A program made the position numbers and the translations under genes. Below the pieces are notes generated by a model. It made no database searches and was not told the origin of the DNA. It saw only the letters and a program-made list of their open reading frames with translations. Of a stretch of 64,000 bases of DNA, positions 17,577-31,500 are shown piece after piece. The DNA lies in NCBI GenBank assembly GCA_014706295.1, contig JACSVZ010000008.1, positions 15,278,159-15,342,158 on the forward strand. Reading direction: 5' to 3'. Position 1 is the stretch's first letter. Every line of letters begins with the position of its first letter. The stretch is from Lycocorax pyrrhopterus obiensis. Lineage: Eukaryota; Chordata; Aves; Passeriformes; Paradisaeidae.

Positions 17577-20500
17577 CAACAATGATAATGATGACATTCA
17601 TTTGGAAAGAGTCCTTTAGGAAAGATTCAACTCTGACACAAGCTGAGACCAAAAAGGAGACCTAAGGAGGGGAGTAGCCATTATGATAAAATAATTTGGG
17701 TTTTTTACTGATAACAAAACAAGTTAAAAGTGCATGCAAACATAAATTGAGTTATATTTTAAATGGTGATAATTGCCTCCAATGAGCTTTGAGCCTGCTA
17801 TAAACATGCTAAATACCCTTAAGTTATGGCTTACTTTGAGTACGTTAGAATGTACAGACACTACAGGAGCATCCCAGGGAATTAACCATGCAGCTGATAA
17901 TAACTACAGGATGGAGAAGTGTGCTTCTTTGCTCCGTATCCAGTGTGTGGCTCTCCCACCTCACCCAAAATCAAAGGAGTTGTGTTTCTTTCTACTGAAC
18001 TGTTTCTTTTTGCTTTCGCCTTTGCTCTCTGTAGACTGAATTTCAAGCAGGTCAATGCATGGGAAATAAGGTGTCACTGCCCCCTTGGCCTGCAAAATCA
18101 AACAGGTGGCAGCTGACACCTTAGAAATGTATTCTCTTGCAGATGCTATGGCCAGAAGATAGCTTTTACGGTGAGAAGAGGTAATTTGGCACTACTGCTA
18201 GTGGTACTGCAAATGTTTCCATATGTATGGAATGCGCCAGAGCTTCATGAAAATCTCCAGGCTGTTTCTCTTTTCTCTTTTTTCTTTCCCGGCTAGCATC
18301 CTACAGCCACACTGAGTTCAGACTTCTTCGTATTCCAAAAGCAGAGAAAGATACCTTTATTTGAGATAAGAAATACAAAGTACTTCCTCTGTACATTTTC
18401 CTAGGAGCACAAATACTTACACAGGCTTTCCACAGGAAGGTAGCAGTTGTCATACAGATCAGACCACTGACTCCTTCAAGTTCAATCAGACTGTGGCCAG
18501 TCCTGACACTTCCAGAGGAAGGTTTAAGAAACCCTACTTAGGAATTCCCACTCATGGTAGGAAACTCTGGGTGTTCTTTTCACCCAATAATGTGGAAGTG
18601 AATTCTTCCTGTTACTTTTGTTGTAACCTGAAGATAAAGTGAACTCCTTTTGGACATGAAATAGTGCTGGGTCAGAATTTAGATGCATTCATTCCCCTAC
18701 ACATGAAAATCCCATTAGGGTGGGATTTCACCGGCTGCATGATTCACATACTGGCAAAATGACATTCCTAAGCGTTTGGACTTAAAAAACTGATGAGCTC
18801 ACAAAAGTCCCATTGAAATCTGCAAGAAATACAGATAAAATACATAATGATTTGAGATTATGAAAAATAAATACTCCTATCTTTTTGCTGCCAAAGTTTA
18901 CTGTTATTAAGAAACTGGAAGTATTGTTTAGCAGTAATAATAATAATATCAATTTATCTCCTGGTAGATTGATCTCCCTGGTTGCGGACAATCTGTTTTC
19001 TCTGCAAGTAATGGTATTGCTTATATCTGTTCGTACTCTTTGCAAGTTCATTCATCACTGTATTTTTCAAAGGATGGTTTAGATATTAGCTGATGTGTAA
19101 TACTCTCTTCTGAGGTTGGCATGGGATAAGTCTTATTTTAGAAAAGAAGGAACTGAGACTTTTAAAAAATAAACAATTTTTCATTCTTTAGTAGTGCCTG
19201 GAAATTGCTAAGTCATATTTTTAGGCTTAGTCTGTACTGCCTCTTTTTTGAAACATTTGAAAGCACTGTCTCTACGTGCTTTTATTTTATGTAATTTGAC
19301 ATGGACAGAGTAATTACACATCACACTGAGAGGTGTCAAGAAGTGGTCTCAGAATCAGTTTCACATTTCAATCTTATTATGGTTTTTAGCCAATGGTCTC
19401 AGATACATCTGTGAATAAGCACCTGAGTTGCAACACCCCAAGGTATGCAACACTGTTGGTTCTATTCTACCAGTTCTGGGTATACTAAGGTAATTGTTTT
19501 GGCCTCTCCAGCTCCAGTAATATACATGGCTGAGAATCCATTCTCTTAAATTTTTATCTATAGGTGTTAGATTTCAGATAGAGATGATGTGACACTACTT
19601 ATGTCTTGGCAATCTCTTTTTCTCTGACCTTCCATTCTTGAAATGTTTGGCATAGTTATAGCTTTCTTACATGGGGGTGATTTATTTACTCTGTGTAAAT
19701 TGTACTGTTATAAGACTTCTGCATATCTCTCAAATGTTTATATGAACATTTGTACTTGTGGAAGCATACTAATATAAGGTACTAGTTTTATATACAAACA
19801 AGACAAAAAAAAGTGGAGCTTATACCTCAGTCTCCATAATTTCTATGTAAGCCATTATTTACCCAGATTTCCTAAGTACTTAGCCCAACTTTGCAAAATT
19901 TTATCCAAGTCCTAAGCACGCAAGGAAATATCTTTGCTGAAATTCTTGTGTCACTGAATTAAGTAATAGAATGCACGCATACTGTAATAGAGCAAGGAAT
20001 TTACCCCTGAACTTCAAGGAACTTCTGTGACCAGGAAAAAAAATCCAGAGACTTCTTCCCTGTTTTAGCATTACCAGGACTAATGCAACAGAATTGTATT
20101 TTTAGGTATGTGCACATTATTCTCAAACACATTCAGTCTAGACTTAAGCACTCTAGACAGTCCAGAGGTGCTCCTGGATATTGCAAAAGGAGCTGTGAAG
20201 CAGAGGAGGAGCTGCCCTTGGACTGTGTACATAAACACTTTGAATGTTACTTAGTCTGGTTAAAACTAAATCCAACTTCTTGAAGCAAATAAACTTCTTC
20301 TGTAGAAGTTGCAGGTAGTAGCTCAGCAATAGATCAGGTCAACAGTGTCTGACCACAATAGATAGTGCTATGGTAAACACAGTGCACAGTCTGTGCTGGC
20401 TAGAAAACTGCACAGAGCTTGGTGTGCCCGAGGTACCTTTATGAAGAGACATGAAGGAGTAAGTAGTGTATAGGAGGCTTTACAACCGTGGATGGAAGTT

Positions 20501-23151
20501 GGGGAATATCCATTCAGTCATGAGTGCTGCTGGTGAGTTTTTACATCTTCCAGAATATCTTCCAGAGTCTGCAAAGCTTTCAGACACTGGGAGATGACAA
20601 GCAGCTCACGTAGGACTCTCGGACAGAATTTATATAGTCTGTGGTGTTCCAACATGCTTTTTGGTAACAATAGTCTATTGCTGTTACAAAACTGCTATTA
20701 GCATTCTCCTGAGAGGTGATCATATCCCCTTGGTTATGTTTCAATCCCTGATAGGAAGCGCCTCAACAGCAGTTGAGAGCACTGCAGCCCATTTGCTAAC
20801 ACTTGTCACAACATACAGAGTAGAGCTGCAGACTTTTTCTAGCAGATCGTTTATCCATCTCCCATAATTCTAGGAATAGTCTACCCACTTCATGTGGGAT
20901 GATATTAATTTTCTATTTGCTGAAGAACTGGACATACCAAGTAGCACACAGAAGGCTAGCAGAAACACAGGTATTTCTTCTTGCACTGGAAATTGTATAG
21001 ATTTACTATGAAAAAAGTCAGTAAGGTGATGTAAACTATTATTTTATGTGTTGTCATCTGTAAAGACACAAAGGCCTTGCCTTTATTTGGAATTAGGCCT
21101 GCAGACACTGAGGTAGAGGAAACAGTACAACTTTCAGTTCTGTAAGAGAGAGAGCAAACTGGTGCTTTTCTCAATCCTCGAGTAGTTTCTGCTCACATTA
21201 CTTTTTGTCCTTGTTTCTTGTGAGTTTACCTTGTGCAGGAACACCAGAGACTGTAACTGTGGTTTGCAGACCAAACAATGCCCTAGATTTCAAATGATCT
21301 GCCGTGTTGCAACAATGTGAGCTGTGACAAAGTCAAGTTTTTGAAGAGCAACACTCCAGAGTGTGCAATTCATTGTGAATGAGACAAGAGTTCTCAGGTC
21401 AAAGTATTTGTATGAAGTAAAGACTAATAAAAAGAAGTAAAAATAATTCATGTGTATGAAAGCTAATTTAAAATTCCCTTTAAAAACAGATCACCTTTAA
21501 TCTGTTCAGAAATAAGGTTCATAACTCCTTCTGGAAACTCAGTGACAAGCTCCCTTCATACCATATGTATCATCTCTCCCATCTATCCCACTGACTAATC
21601 TACGTGTTAATAGCTCATAGTGTGAAACAAGTTCATCACCCACATCTGTATTTCTCAGGCTGTAGCTTTCTCCTGGGCCTGACAATGGTGGTGCAAAAGA
21701 GGCTTTAAAACGGAACACTAATGCAGACAACTCCTGACACCCACAAGCTCTGGGGTCAGCCAGAAGAGCTTAAAAGGAATTCCCCTGTGACTGCATTGTC
21801 TTCAGAGACTCCGTAGTGGTTTTTTTTTGATGGCTGGAGTGTTGTTGTCAGGCTTTTCTTTTGAGAGGCACAATTTTGTCTGCTTATTAACTGGTGAAAA
21901 AAATCTGCTTTCATTTCATCCGTTTGAGTAATTTTCTAATCCCAGCTAATTTAACATTCAGTGTTTCTGACTACAATTTCAGTTTTCTTCTTAGCATTTG
22001 TATTACTACTAATTGAACACTAGTTCTTGAGTTCTCTAATTATTTAATGTCATAAAAAGTCTTAAATTAATATGCCTAATTCCTATATTTCGTTTGGGGA
22101 GAAAAGCTCAGAAATGGGGCACTCTAATTCTAAAATCCCAGGCAGTAGTTCAAGTCACAACCCTTAATTAAAACACTACACTTAATTACAATACTACATT
22201 ACTTTTCAGGATCCAACTTAGCTTCTGTTGTCCACATTAAATGTGCTAGTTTATTAATGTATTTCTTTGCATTGGGCTTATCTTTATTAGTGGCCTAGAA
22301 AGGGATTCATAATTTTCTTCTATTTAATGTCAAATATTTTTGTACTGTGGATAATGTCTATAAATCTATTGCAAAGAAAGTTACTGGTACTCCGGTGACT
22401 TCTGAGACTTAATAACCTCACAGATGGTGACTCCTAAAAAGTACCTCATTATAGCTTGGGAAATGAGCTTTTCAGTGCAGAATGCTGGAGTTCTTAAATA
22501 TGAACTCTACTTCTGCAGAAGTTCCTGCTTTTCACTGGGGCCTTCAAGGTCCTAGAGTGCTTCCCATAACAAGACTGTCAGGGAAGCTGTATTACCTTCT
22601 CCATCTTCAATTTAAAGCTGTGTGATGGCTAAATGGCTAAACTTGTATAGAATATATCAATCATCTTTATGATGGTTTTCAGAATTATTTCTTCGAAGTG
22701 TCAGGCCATTTGATGGTTGAAGACAGTTCATACTTTTTAAAGGACTGTTTTATACTGCAGTTTGAGTCTCAGAAGGAATTACGAAGTGGCTCTGGAATGC
22801 TCTGCATTTGCGCATTGGTACCTATCTCAAATCTTATCTGCTTGTAAACAAAATGCTATTTTTGACAGCTACTCCTACGTCTTTTGATTAGAGAGTGAAA
22901 GCCAAGAAAGGTTTTCTTTCTGTTCATTAATTCCTTGCAGTAAAGGACTCAAGTTAGGAACTCAGATTAGGAAAGATGCAACATGAGAACCTTTGTAAAG
23001 ACTATCTGTTTGCAGCCTTGTTATTCAATCAGGAACCAGAATAAAGAGCACTTTCCCAGAGTGGCATATGATGTGCAGGTACTATAGGAATAAAAGCAGA
23101 AGATTCCAACTTTTCTCACCAGTGTTCGTAGATCTGGTTAGGAATAGTCTT

Positions 23152-23182
23152 TAAAAAACAAACCAAACCAACCAACCAACCA
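23152..23182. repeat. (CCAA)n-type simple repeat
   Basis: Starts as AAACAAACC and continues as repeated ACCAACCAACC tetramers, about 31 bp in all. Confidence 0.8.
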
Positions 23183-25548
23183 GCAAAGCCCTTGCCTCCC
23201 CCAAAACACACACACACAAAAACTCCAAGCAGATGTGCTTGGATTTTAGCTGGCACTTTAAGAAGTAATGAAACTCTTAGTATAGAAAGAACCAGGTGTC
23301 TTCTGCTTAGGACAGTGGCTGTAGTGAATTCAAATACAAACTTAACCCAGTCTTTGGCTTGAAGCTATCTGAAATAGAACGTCAACAATTAGGAGGCTGT
23401 TGTATTTTAAATTTTGTGGGACACTGAGTTATTATACAGAATCCCTAGATTGCTACAATCTTTTGAACACCCATTGATTCTAGCAACATGTGTTGACAAC
23501 TCACCAAATATTTCCTCCAGATTTCTTGCACATGTAGTGCATGCTTATTGCAAGCTTTCTCCTCGTCAACAACACCAACTGTGATAACAACTTCATATAG
23601 TTGTCAGAAGTGTTCTGTATTTCTGAAATCTGTACATCCACACTTGCTGTCATACACGAAATAGGAGAAGGATTCAAAAATAATAAGGTTGAAGATTGCT
23701 AAAAAAACAAATAAAATCCAGTTTGACAGCAACTAAAACCACAAGGTTTTTACCATCAGATGTTTTGCATTTTAGTGGAAAAAAGAGATTTGGGATCTTG
23801 TAGCATCAAATCCTAGCTTTTTATTCCACTAAGTGATCTGTGGAAATACTTTCTGTGATCTAAAATAAGACATGCAGACCGAAAGTATAAAGATACTGTT
23901 TTTCTGTGGGAAACCAAATGCAGATTCAGAGTTCCTCGAGTCAGGCTTTTTGCATTGTTTATTTGGAAAGAGCTGGATTACAGTTGTTTTGTCAATGTAA
24001 GTCATACAAGAAGAAAATTCTTCAGTGTGACAGCTACATGGAGAAGAATTCCTTTTCCTTGCCCTGTTTCGCTCAGTTGTTACTGGCTGTGTAACTGGCA
24101 CATGCACAAATGGTCTGTCCTGTCCCTGAGAAAAGCCTTGAGGCAATAGCTGCTAGAGATATTAAAATTGTGGCTTGTTCCTGTTTTCCCTTTTCTTTTG
24201 ACAAAAATATGATGCTTGTATCTCTTTCAGACTAATCTGTTAAAGAAATTTCACCAGGGTTTGTTGTTGTGCTGACATGCTCTGGCCCTGTGAAAGAGTA
24301 CATATATCAGAACTGAATTATTTTTGGAGTTTTAGTTGCTATATTTTTTCCCTACAATGTTAAAGACTAGTTCAGGGTCAGGAATGCCCATCAAATAGAA
24401 GAGACAGAATAGCCTGTAGTTCCTTTTGGAAAGCAATGCTGTCTTGCTGCCAGTACCTTTGCCAGAATGTTATAGGCTGGAGCTCTAGTGTCTCTTGTAT
24501 GGGAAAGTGAATTGTTGCCTATCAGTTACAGCTGCTGTGTGTTGCAGTGGTTGCAGGTTATTTCTTACTTTGGGGGACAAAATGGAAGGTGGGAAAATGG
24601 GACATCTGTTAAAATTCCTAGAAAAGTATGTCTCGGTTGGTACAACGATCAGGGCTCTTGAAGACGAGTCAGGAACTGACTCTAATTCACAAGGCTTGGC
24701 ACCACACAACCCCTCACGCCCCAGTAGGCCACGGGTCTGAGACAGTGCTGAGACCTTGTGCTGGCTCTGTGTGAGTCAGGGATCTGCAACACCCCTGCTG
24801 GGCATCAGCTGAGGAAGTGCTGAGGAGCTCATACTGCCAGTAACTGTGGGGAACAGTATGGATATGAGGAGGAGGGTTACACCCCTGTATTGGTGCAGTC
24901 TCCACCTTGTCATGGTGTAGCTTCTGAATTGTTAACAATCAAAACTGCCCTCCACCAGTTTTCTGTCTTCCTCACTGAATTGGTTACAGCTAAACTACGC
25001 TCTCTCTAGTGATTTTCTTGGTTCTTGCAGTTGTACATTGCTACGATATTTTCTTGAGCTGCCACATTCCTGAGGTAAATAAGTCCTTCTTCTCACTCTC
25101 CAGCCCTACTGTATCTTCTTTGATAGGAAGTCTTTTATGTCAAAACCAAAACATTTTCATGGCAGATCTCATAAATGGATGGTTATATACTGCTGTGGCT
25201 CTTTTTCTGTATACATGGATTTAACTTACCTGCAGTATTATCAGGGCAGGAGCAAGGCCTCATCATGTGATCTTTATCTGTGCTGCACCTTTTTTCTAAT
25301 TCTTGCAGAACCAATACTAGTGTGCAATTGGTGCACAGTTATCCAAAATACTGCAATTACTTTGACTTATCTCTCAATTATAATAGCAATCTCTGCATTA
25401 AACAGAATTACTAGTGTTAGTATTTTTTCTGGTATAAAAATGCCATGGTTTTATGATCCCAGTAGCCAAATAAGTTTAAACTCAGATAAGTTTGACTCAA
25501 GGAATTCTAGAATTTCATGACATAACACTGAAAAAAACTCGAGAATGT

Positions 25549-25562
25549 TATATATATATAAT
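25549..25562. repeat. Short (TA)n run
   Basis: About seven TA dinucleotides within AT-rich intergenic DNA. Confidence 0.7.
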
Positions 25563-28500
25563 ACAAATTTAAAATATGTTATTTCATTTCAATTTAAAAG
25601 AGTCATCAGCAAATGTGACTGTCTCAGTGCTCACTGATATGATCTTGTGACCAGCAGGAGGGAGAAGCATGGCTTAAACAGAGATCTATACAAACATTTT
25701 CTTATCTTCTAGAAAGCAGAGCCTGCTGCTCCTACTCTGTGATACCTTCCTTATAGTGGCATATTTCTTGAGATTACTCAGACAGCACTGACATTTCTTT
25801 CAGGTAAAATAAAAACCCAGAGTCCAGATTTTTGTTGTCTCTTCTCAGCTCCACCTCTGATGTCTGTCTATTTTCAGACAAATCTGAGCCTCCGTGGCTG
25901 AAGCAGGTTTAGCATTTACACAGCTCAGAGCAATGAGTCACATCTTGGTTCTGTTCAGTAAAGCACATAGAGTTCATCATGAAATACAAAGTTATTTCCA
26001 GACAGGGCCCCTCTCTGAAAAATGTTAACAGGTGGAAGCCCTAGTAGATAACTTAATGTCTGCTCTTCAAGAGAGGGTTATTTTTACCACCAGCCTGAGT
26101 TTGGTGAGTGCAAGTGTACCATGCAATGATATACAGAAAGCATTTATAGCTGGAATGCTCTGGAGTGCCATGTCCCTCCCCATTTTTAAAGCAGAAGAGG
26201 CAAACAGTCTGATAATGTGTATGCATTTGTGTATTCATAACACCTACATAAGGACATTATTTGATTTCTAGGCACAGAATTGATTTGGTCACTTAGACAG
26301 AAAACTGGGTTATGAATAGAGAGTACCTAATACCAAGTCCTTAGGTGCTTTGATGAAAAACAGTGTACAAAAATATTTTTCATGAAAATGCAGCTTATCT
26401 TTGTGAGGTTACTGATCACAGTAAGTTTACAGCCATGTAAACATTTCTAGAACTTCATATGTTTATATAAATAAGAAGTCATCTAAGGAAAAAGGTATTT
26501 TTCTCCCTCCATTCATTTTTTTGCTTGAGGAAAGATTATTAATTTGTAGCTTCTCAGAAAATTTTGCTTTTTTTCCCAGTGTCTAGCTTTGTTTTTCAAC
26601 ACTTGAAGAATCGCATGCCCATGAAACTGAGGAATTTTATGATGAAGTTTGAGCTGGTAACTGAGTGCAAAAGTCTTGTCTGATGGCTGCTTAGCTGAGG
26701 AAGAAGAGACTTGATCACTTGTGGAATTCCCCTTGCCTCAGCTCACATAGATGCAGTGACCTGCATGCTCCCCCTGGCCTGGCAGCTCTGGTCAAGACTC
26801 ATCACAGTAACTTCAGTGCCTTTGACTACACTGTCTGCTGAAGTACTTGAGGCCCACCAGTGTCCCTTGTGAGTGTAGGATAGCAGTGTCTTATAAAAGC
26901 ATAATGCATTCTCAATGTATTGCTGAGAAAAAGGAGTCCAGCTTTGTTCGGGTCTGGCTCTGTGGGGAAGGACTGCAGGAAAGAAAGCCCCCGGCAACAA
27001 TGTAAAATGATAAATCCCATTATGGTGTAAGCAGTGTTTAGGTTTAGGAATGAAGAATTCAGTGGTGAGTCACATGAATTCTCCTTCCCACTTACTGAAT
27101 ACATTACATGTTTTTAGAAAATTCTGCATTAGTAATACTATAAAAATCTGCTTTTATTGGATTATGAATTGCATTGCATATCCACAATTGAAAAAAGGAA
27201 GGTTATGCTCTCCACATGCTTCTAGCTAGGCCACTAATATCTCTTATTGTAAGAGAACTGCTCTGGGTATTTTCAGTTCTTGGTCTTTTCTGGAACACCC
27301 AGTTTGCCAGAATGCCAAATAGAGGCATGTTTCTGATGAGTATCTTTTCTTTAGAAACTGGGCTGAGAGCCACAGACTTGCTTCCAGTGAACCACCAAAC
27401 CTTCTTTTAATTTGATGACCTCAGTTACTGTTGTATTTGGATGAACTCAGACAAGTTTATATGTGAAAGTGTCTGTCTTTCATTGCTAATCCTTTGAGCT
27501 ATTCAGTCTTTTTAAGCTTAAAAGGGTTACATCTCTATCCAGACACTTTCAGTGTTCTGTTTTCAGGAGTTTAAAAAAGCATTTCAAGGCTCTTCCTGTA
27601 TTTAAGCTGATACTGATAACTGCAAAGAAATTTTTTTAAGGAAAGATTTTTGCAACATCAGCCAGCATACAGTAGTATTTTTTATTGAGGTATAGATGTG
27701 CTTAATTAACTAAAGAATATTGTTTGCATGTATTAAAATAATCTTTTCTAGGAAAAGACATGAAGCATGTAGTCAGGTTATTGGATGTCTTGCTTTAAAA
27801 AATTCTCCACCAATAAAACTTGGACTGGACATGGGCTTGCAAAATGTCGTTTCAAGAAAGGAGAAATCATTTAATGATTTTCAAGGTTACATAACAAGAG
27901 ACTGGAATACAGGACAATGGCAATGAAATGGAATAATGTGCTTGACTTCAGAATAGTCAATGTTTCATATAAATAGGCTTTGAGAGGAGTAGAAGAAAGT
28001 TTTGTGCCGTGGGTTCTCAGATGTTCGGCAGACTTTGGCCCTGCAGTCTTCCTTTCAGACCTGGGCGGTTGAAGGGGTCACCATTTCTGTACTATCACAC
28101 TGCGGAGAACTGAGAGTTCCCTGAACCAAGCTACTTCAAGCTCTAAGTGTCTAAACTTCTCAAAAATTACTTCTCTGTTTATGATTAGCTTTTTTTCTGT
28201 TTTCAGTTCTTATTTTGTTTCAGCTTGAACCCAAGACCTTTGATGATTTCAACAGCCAAAAAAAGTATAAATAAAGAAAGTGTAAGTATGGTTATTAAAT
28301 CTGGGAAGTTCTACAGTTTCAGTGATACTTAGTATGTTCTGACAAGTATCCACATCTTTATCTTTTAGCTTGTTGAATCAAGATGATGGTTATTAACTCA
28401 GCTGAATTTTAAGAAGGATAGGTAGTGACATGAAAAGGATTATTTTCTTCCTTTGCTTTTCTTGGTTGTAGTTAAAATCAAGAGCATCACGGAGCATAAG

Positions 28501-31500
28501 ATGTTTTCATTAAGTTCTCAACAGCAGAAGGTGCTGTCTTTTACTGAACAAATTACAACTTTCAGCTATTCATGGAAATTGCTCTTAGAATACCCTTTTA
28601 AGGTCATGGAGAGCCAAATGTAATCAATTATTCTGGAACTGGTGTCTGACAGAATCTGAAATTGTCTGAACTTGTCAATATAAGGGACTCTGTGCTTGCT
28701 TAGTGTGAAATAAAAATGTTCACAGCTACTATGAACAGTAGGAGATGCAAGATATTTAATTTTTTTCTAAACTTCATGAAGTGTTTTAAAGCACTCATAT
28801 AGGTGCTGTACTCTGGTAAGGTGGCATGGTGGAAGCATCTACTGTCCTAATCTGATCCTAAGTTACTAGGTAAACACATTCCTAAGCCTTACCAGATACT
28901 AAAAATGTATCAGGAAATATCAAAAATAGAGAGGCAGTTCAGCCTTCAACAGAGTGGGTCTGCATTTTTCTGTGGTGGAAGTCAAGGGTTCAAAGAAATT
29001 ACCCTTAACCTTTTGGATTCCAGAAGGAGCTGCACTGAACATGGACTCGCTTCAGTTTTAAATCCCTTCTCTGACAACTGCCCCTCCTACTTCAGTACAC
29101 AATGTTGCTTACAGGTCCAAAAGCTACAATATCCTTTACATCCTGAAACAATCCTCTGTGCTTGCTGTCAGCTCTATCATGGAGATGGATGCTAAAAAAC
29201 TTGACGCTTTCCTCTCTGTGAAACTCAGTATTTTAAATAAAAGAGAATAGTTCAGTTTAAGGCTTGCTAACAGATGCAAACAAGTGCCTGAGAAGCAAAG
29301 CCTAACCTCTCTTGTGTGTTTTTTTCTTCCTGTGTCTTACTCCACAAGCTTTGAGAAAATGCTTCCACTTATCACAAAGCCTCCCTTGTACAGATGAAGA
29401 GGGAATGCCCTCGTTTCCATGCTCCCTGAGGGGCTCCCTGAAACGCCCCTGTATTGCCCTGTCTCGCTGGTGCCCTAGGAGCAGCCCGACTAAGCAGAAC
29501 ATCGGATTCGTTCCAGGCACTGCTGGCTGCCAGCACATTGTAGGACTAACTTGCAAGGAATGTTCCCCTTGGCAGGCAGCCTCCTCCTGGCATCAGTGCC
29601 AAATTATATCAACCGTAATTGTTACTATTTATGATTTTTCTTGTTGCTTTTATGAATCACTGCTAAGACAGCTAGGTTATTCCAAAGCTTTGAACAACTC
29701 GTACAGTGGGAAACCTGATAATAGGTAGAGGATAGTATGAATTATTTTGAATTTATTATAGAATTTTGTGAGCTGAGAGATAAAAGCATATTCTCCTTGA
29801 GCTGGGAGCTCCAAATAAAAAAAAAATGCTGAGTCTTAGGTCTCCAGCATTGGCACTGTCTTGCAATGTGCCCTGGAGAAGTTTCTTGAATGTCTCTCTT
29901 TGTTTTCTTTTACTTATACTTTTCTCCATTTTCTGTTAATTTGCACATTTTTTCAGCTGATTTTAAACTAATGTAAGCAAGCAGGCCCACATGTAAATAA
30001 ATATTCCAGCACTGAGAATAATATCACCTGTATGCAATGGGTCTGTGTGTAAAACCCAGGGCTTCTTGGTGTGTAGATGAAATATATAGATAAAAATGGT
30101 AGTTCTATTTTTGACTTAAACTAACACACAATTAAAAATATAACAACTCCGTCCTATTTTGCTTTTCCCAAGTAAGCAAAATGCAAATATATATGAAATT
30201 CCTGAGGTGAACAATGCCCGAAGTGCCCAACAGCTCTGATTCAGGTTTGCACTTCCAGAAACCCTGGGCATGCTGTCACAGGCATTCTGGAACAAGTTGA
30301 GTGAAACAGCAGTGCATGCACAGTAATTCTGGCATGTCCTAAAAGCAGGTGACTACTGTGCAAGTACAGTGTCATATGAATGCAGGCAGTTTTTATCAGG
30401 AAATCCCAAGCAGAAACATATTTGTCCTTTTCTGTGTGTCACTACTAAAGCAGACACAAAAATCCATTTCTGTAGAAGAGAGATCATTGTATGCAATGTG
30501 CTTCGGGGGGGAGGGGCAGTGGGGGATGGGTTTGGATGCCTACTGTGACAGCAGAGGAAAATAAGTGTAGTCTTTGGTGCTGAAGAATAACCCTCTGTAG
30601 CACACATGGGCTAGGAGAGACTTCTGTGGTAATACTTGAAGGATGCTTTAGATTCTAAACAAGGAGGTTTTTCAGTGGTTTTCTCCACTTCTTGTGATTG
30701 ACTGTGGGAGAATATAGTACCCACCTCTTCCATTTCCAGTGTGTTTAATGCCTCTGCAATCATGTTAGATGAATAATATTGCTTTTTAAACTTCCATACT
30801 GTTGCTGAGTGCCACTAATACTGATAAGAGAGTTTGAGTTTTTCATTGCTTTTAGTTACTACTATGCATTTAATTCTAAATGCGGTACTACATATTTCAT
30901 TTTGCAAATGAGAAGTACTTATCAAACATCACTGTTTATAATGGCACACTTTTGAAGTATACTATTCAAGCAAAATGTAATGCTTTTTTAAAGTTTGAGA
31001 TATCACAGGAGGGCAAATGCTAATGTGTGCATATATCCCCAAATATGTGCATTTTCATCAGGTCACCCTAAGCTACATGAGGAAATGGGTTATTAGCCAG
31101 ACAGACCACAAACATGAAGCATCTGGAGACCCAAGCAAGGCACCACAGCTACATTATGCCATCAGAGATCATGAGGCTTGTACAGAAATAGAAGGGCTGG
31201 TGGCTTGGAAGCAAGAGGCAGAAGGTTTGAGCTGATTAGGAATGCCCTGCCAATGCCAGTGCTTCCTCTTGCCTTCAGACAGGCATTATGGCAGAGCAGG
31301 GACAATGCTTATCCTGTGTAGAAAACCAGGATGTTTCTTAGTACAAGGCACAGAGAGAACTGGAAAAGTGTTGAGGTACACTGTGTAGGTCACTTACTCC
31401 AAGGAAAGGATAGGGTCATTTTTTCAGTGTGTCAAATAGAAGCTGAACTCGGGGGAAGTCCCTAAAATGCTCTGAATGCCTACGGTGAGTCAGCAAGCAA

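Noticed and set aside
17118..17597. 159-codon hydrophobic minus-strand ORF that looks like a membrane protein
   Set aside because: The Phe/Leu/Ser-rich stretches come from A-rich low-complexity tracts on the plus strand, and there is no known family.
29312..29728. 138-codon plus-strand ORF
   Set aside because: Cys/Ser-rich without a regular pattern, no domain recognised, no clear splice sites or promoter nearby.
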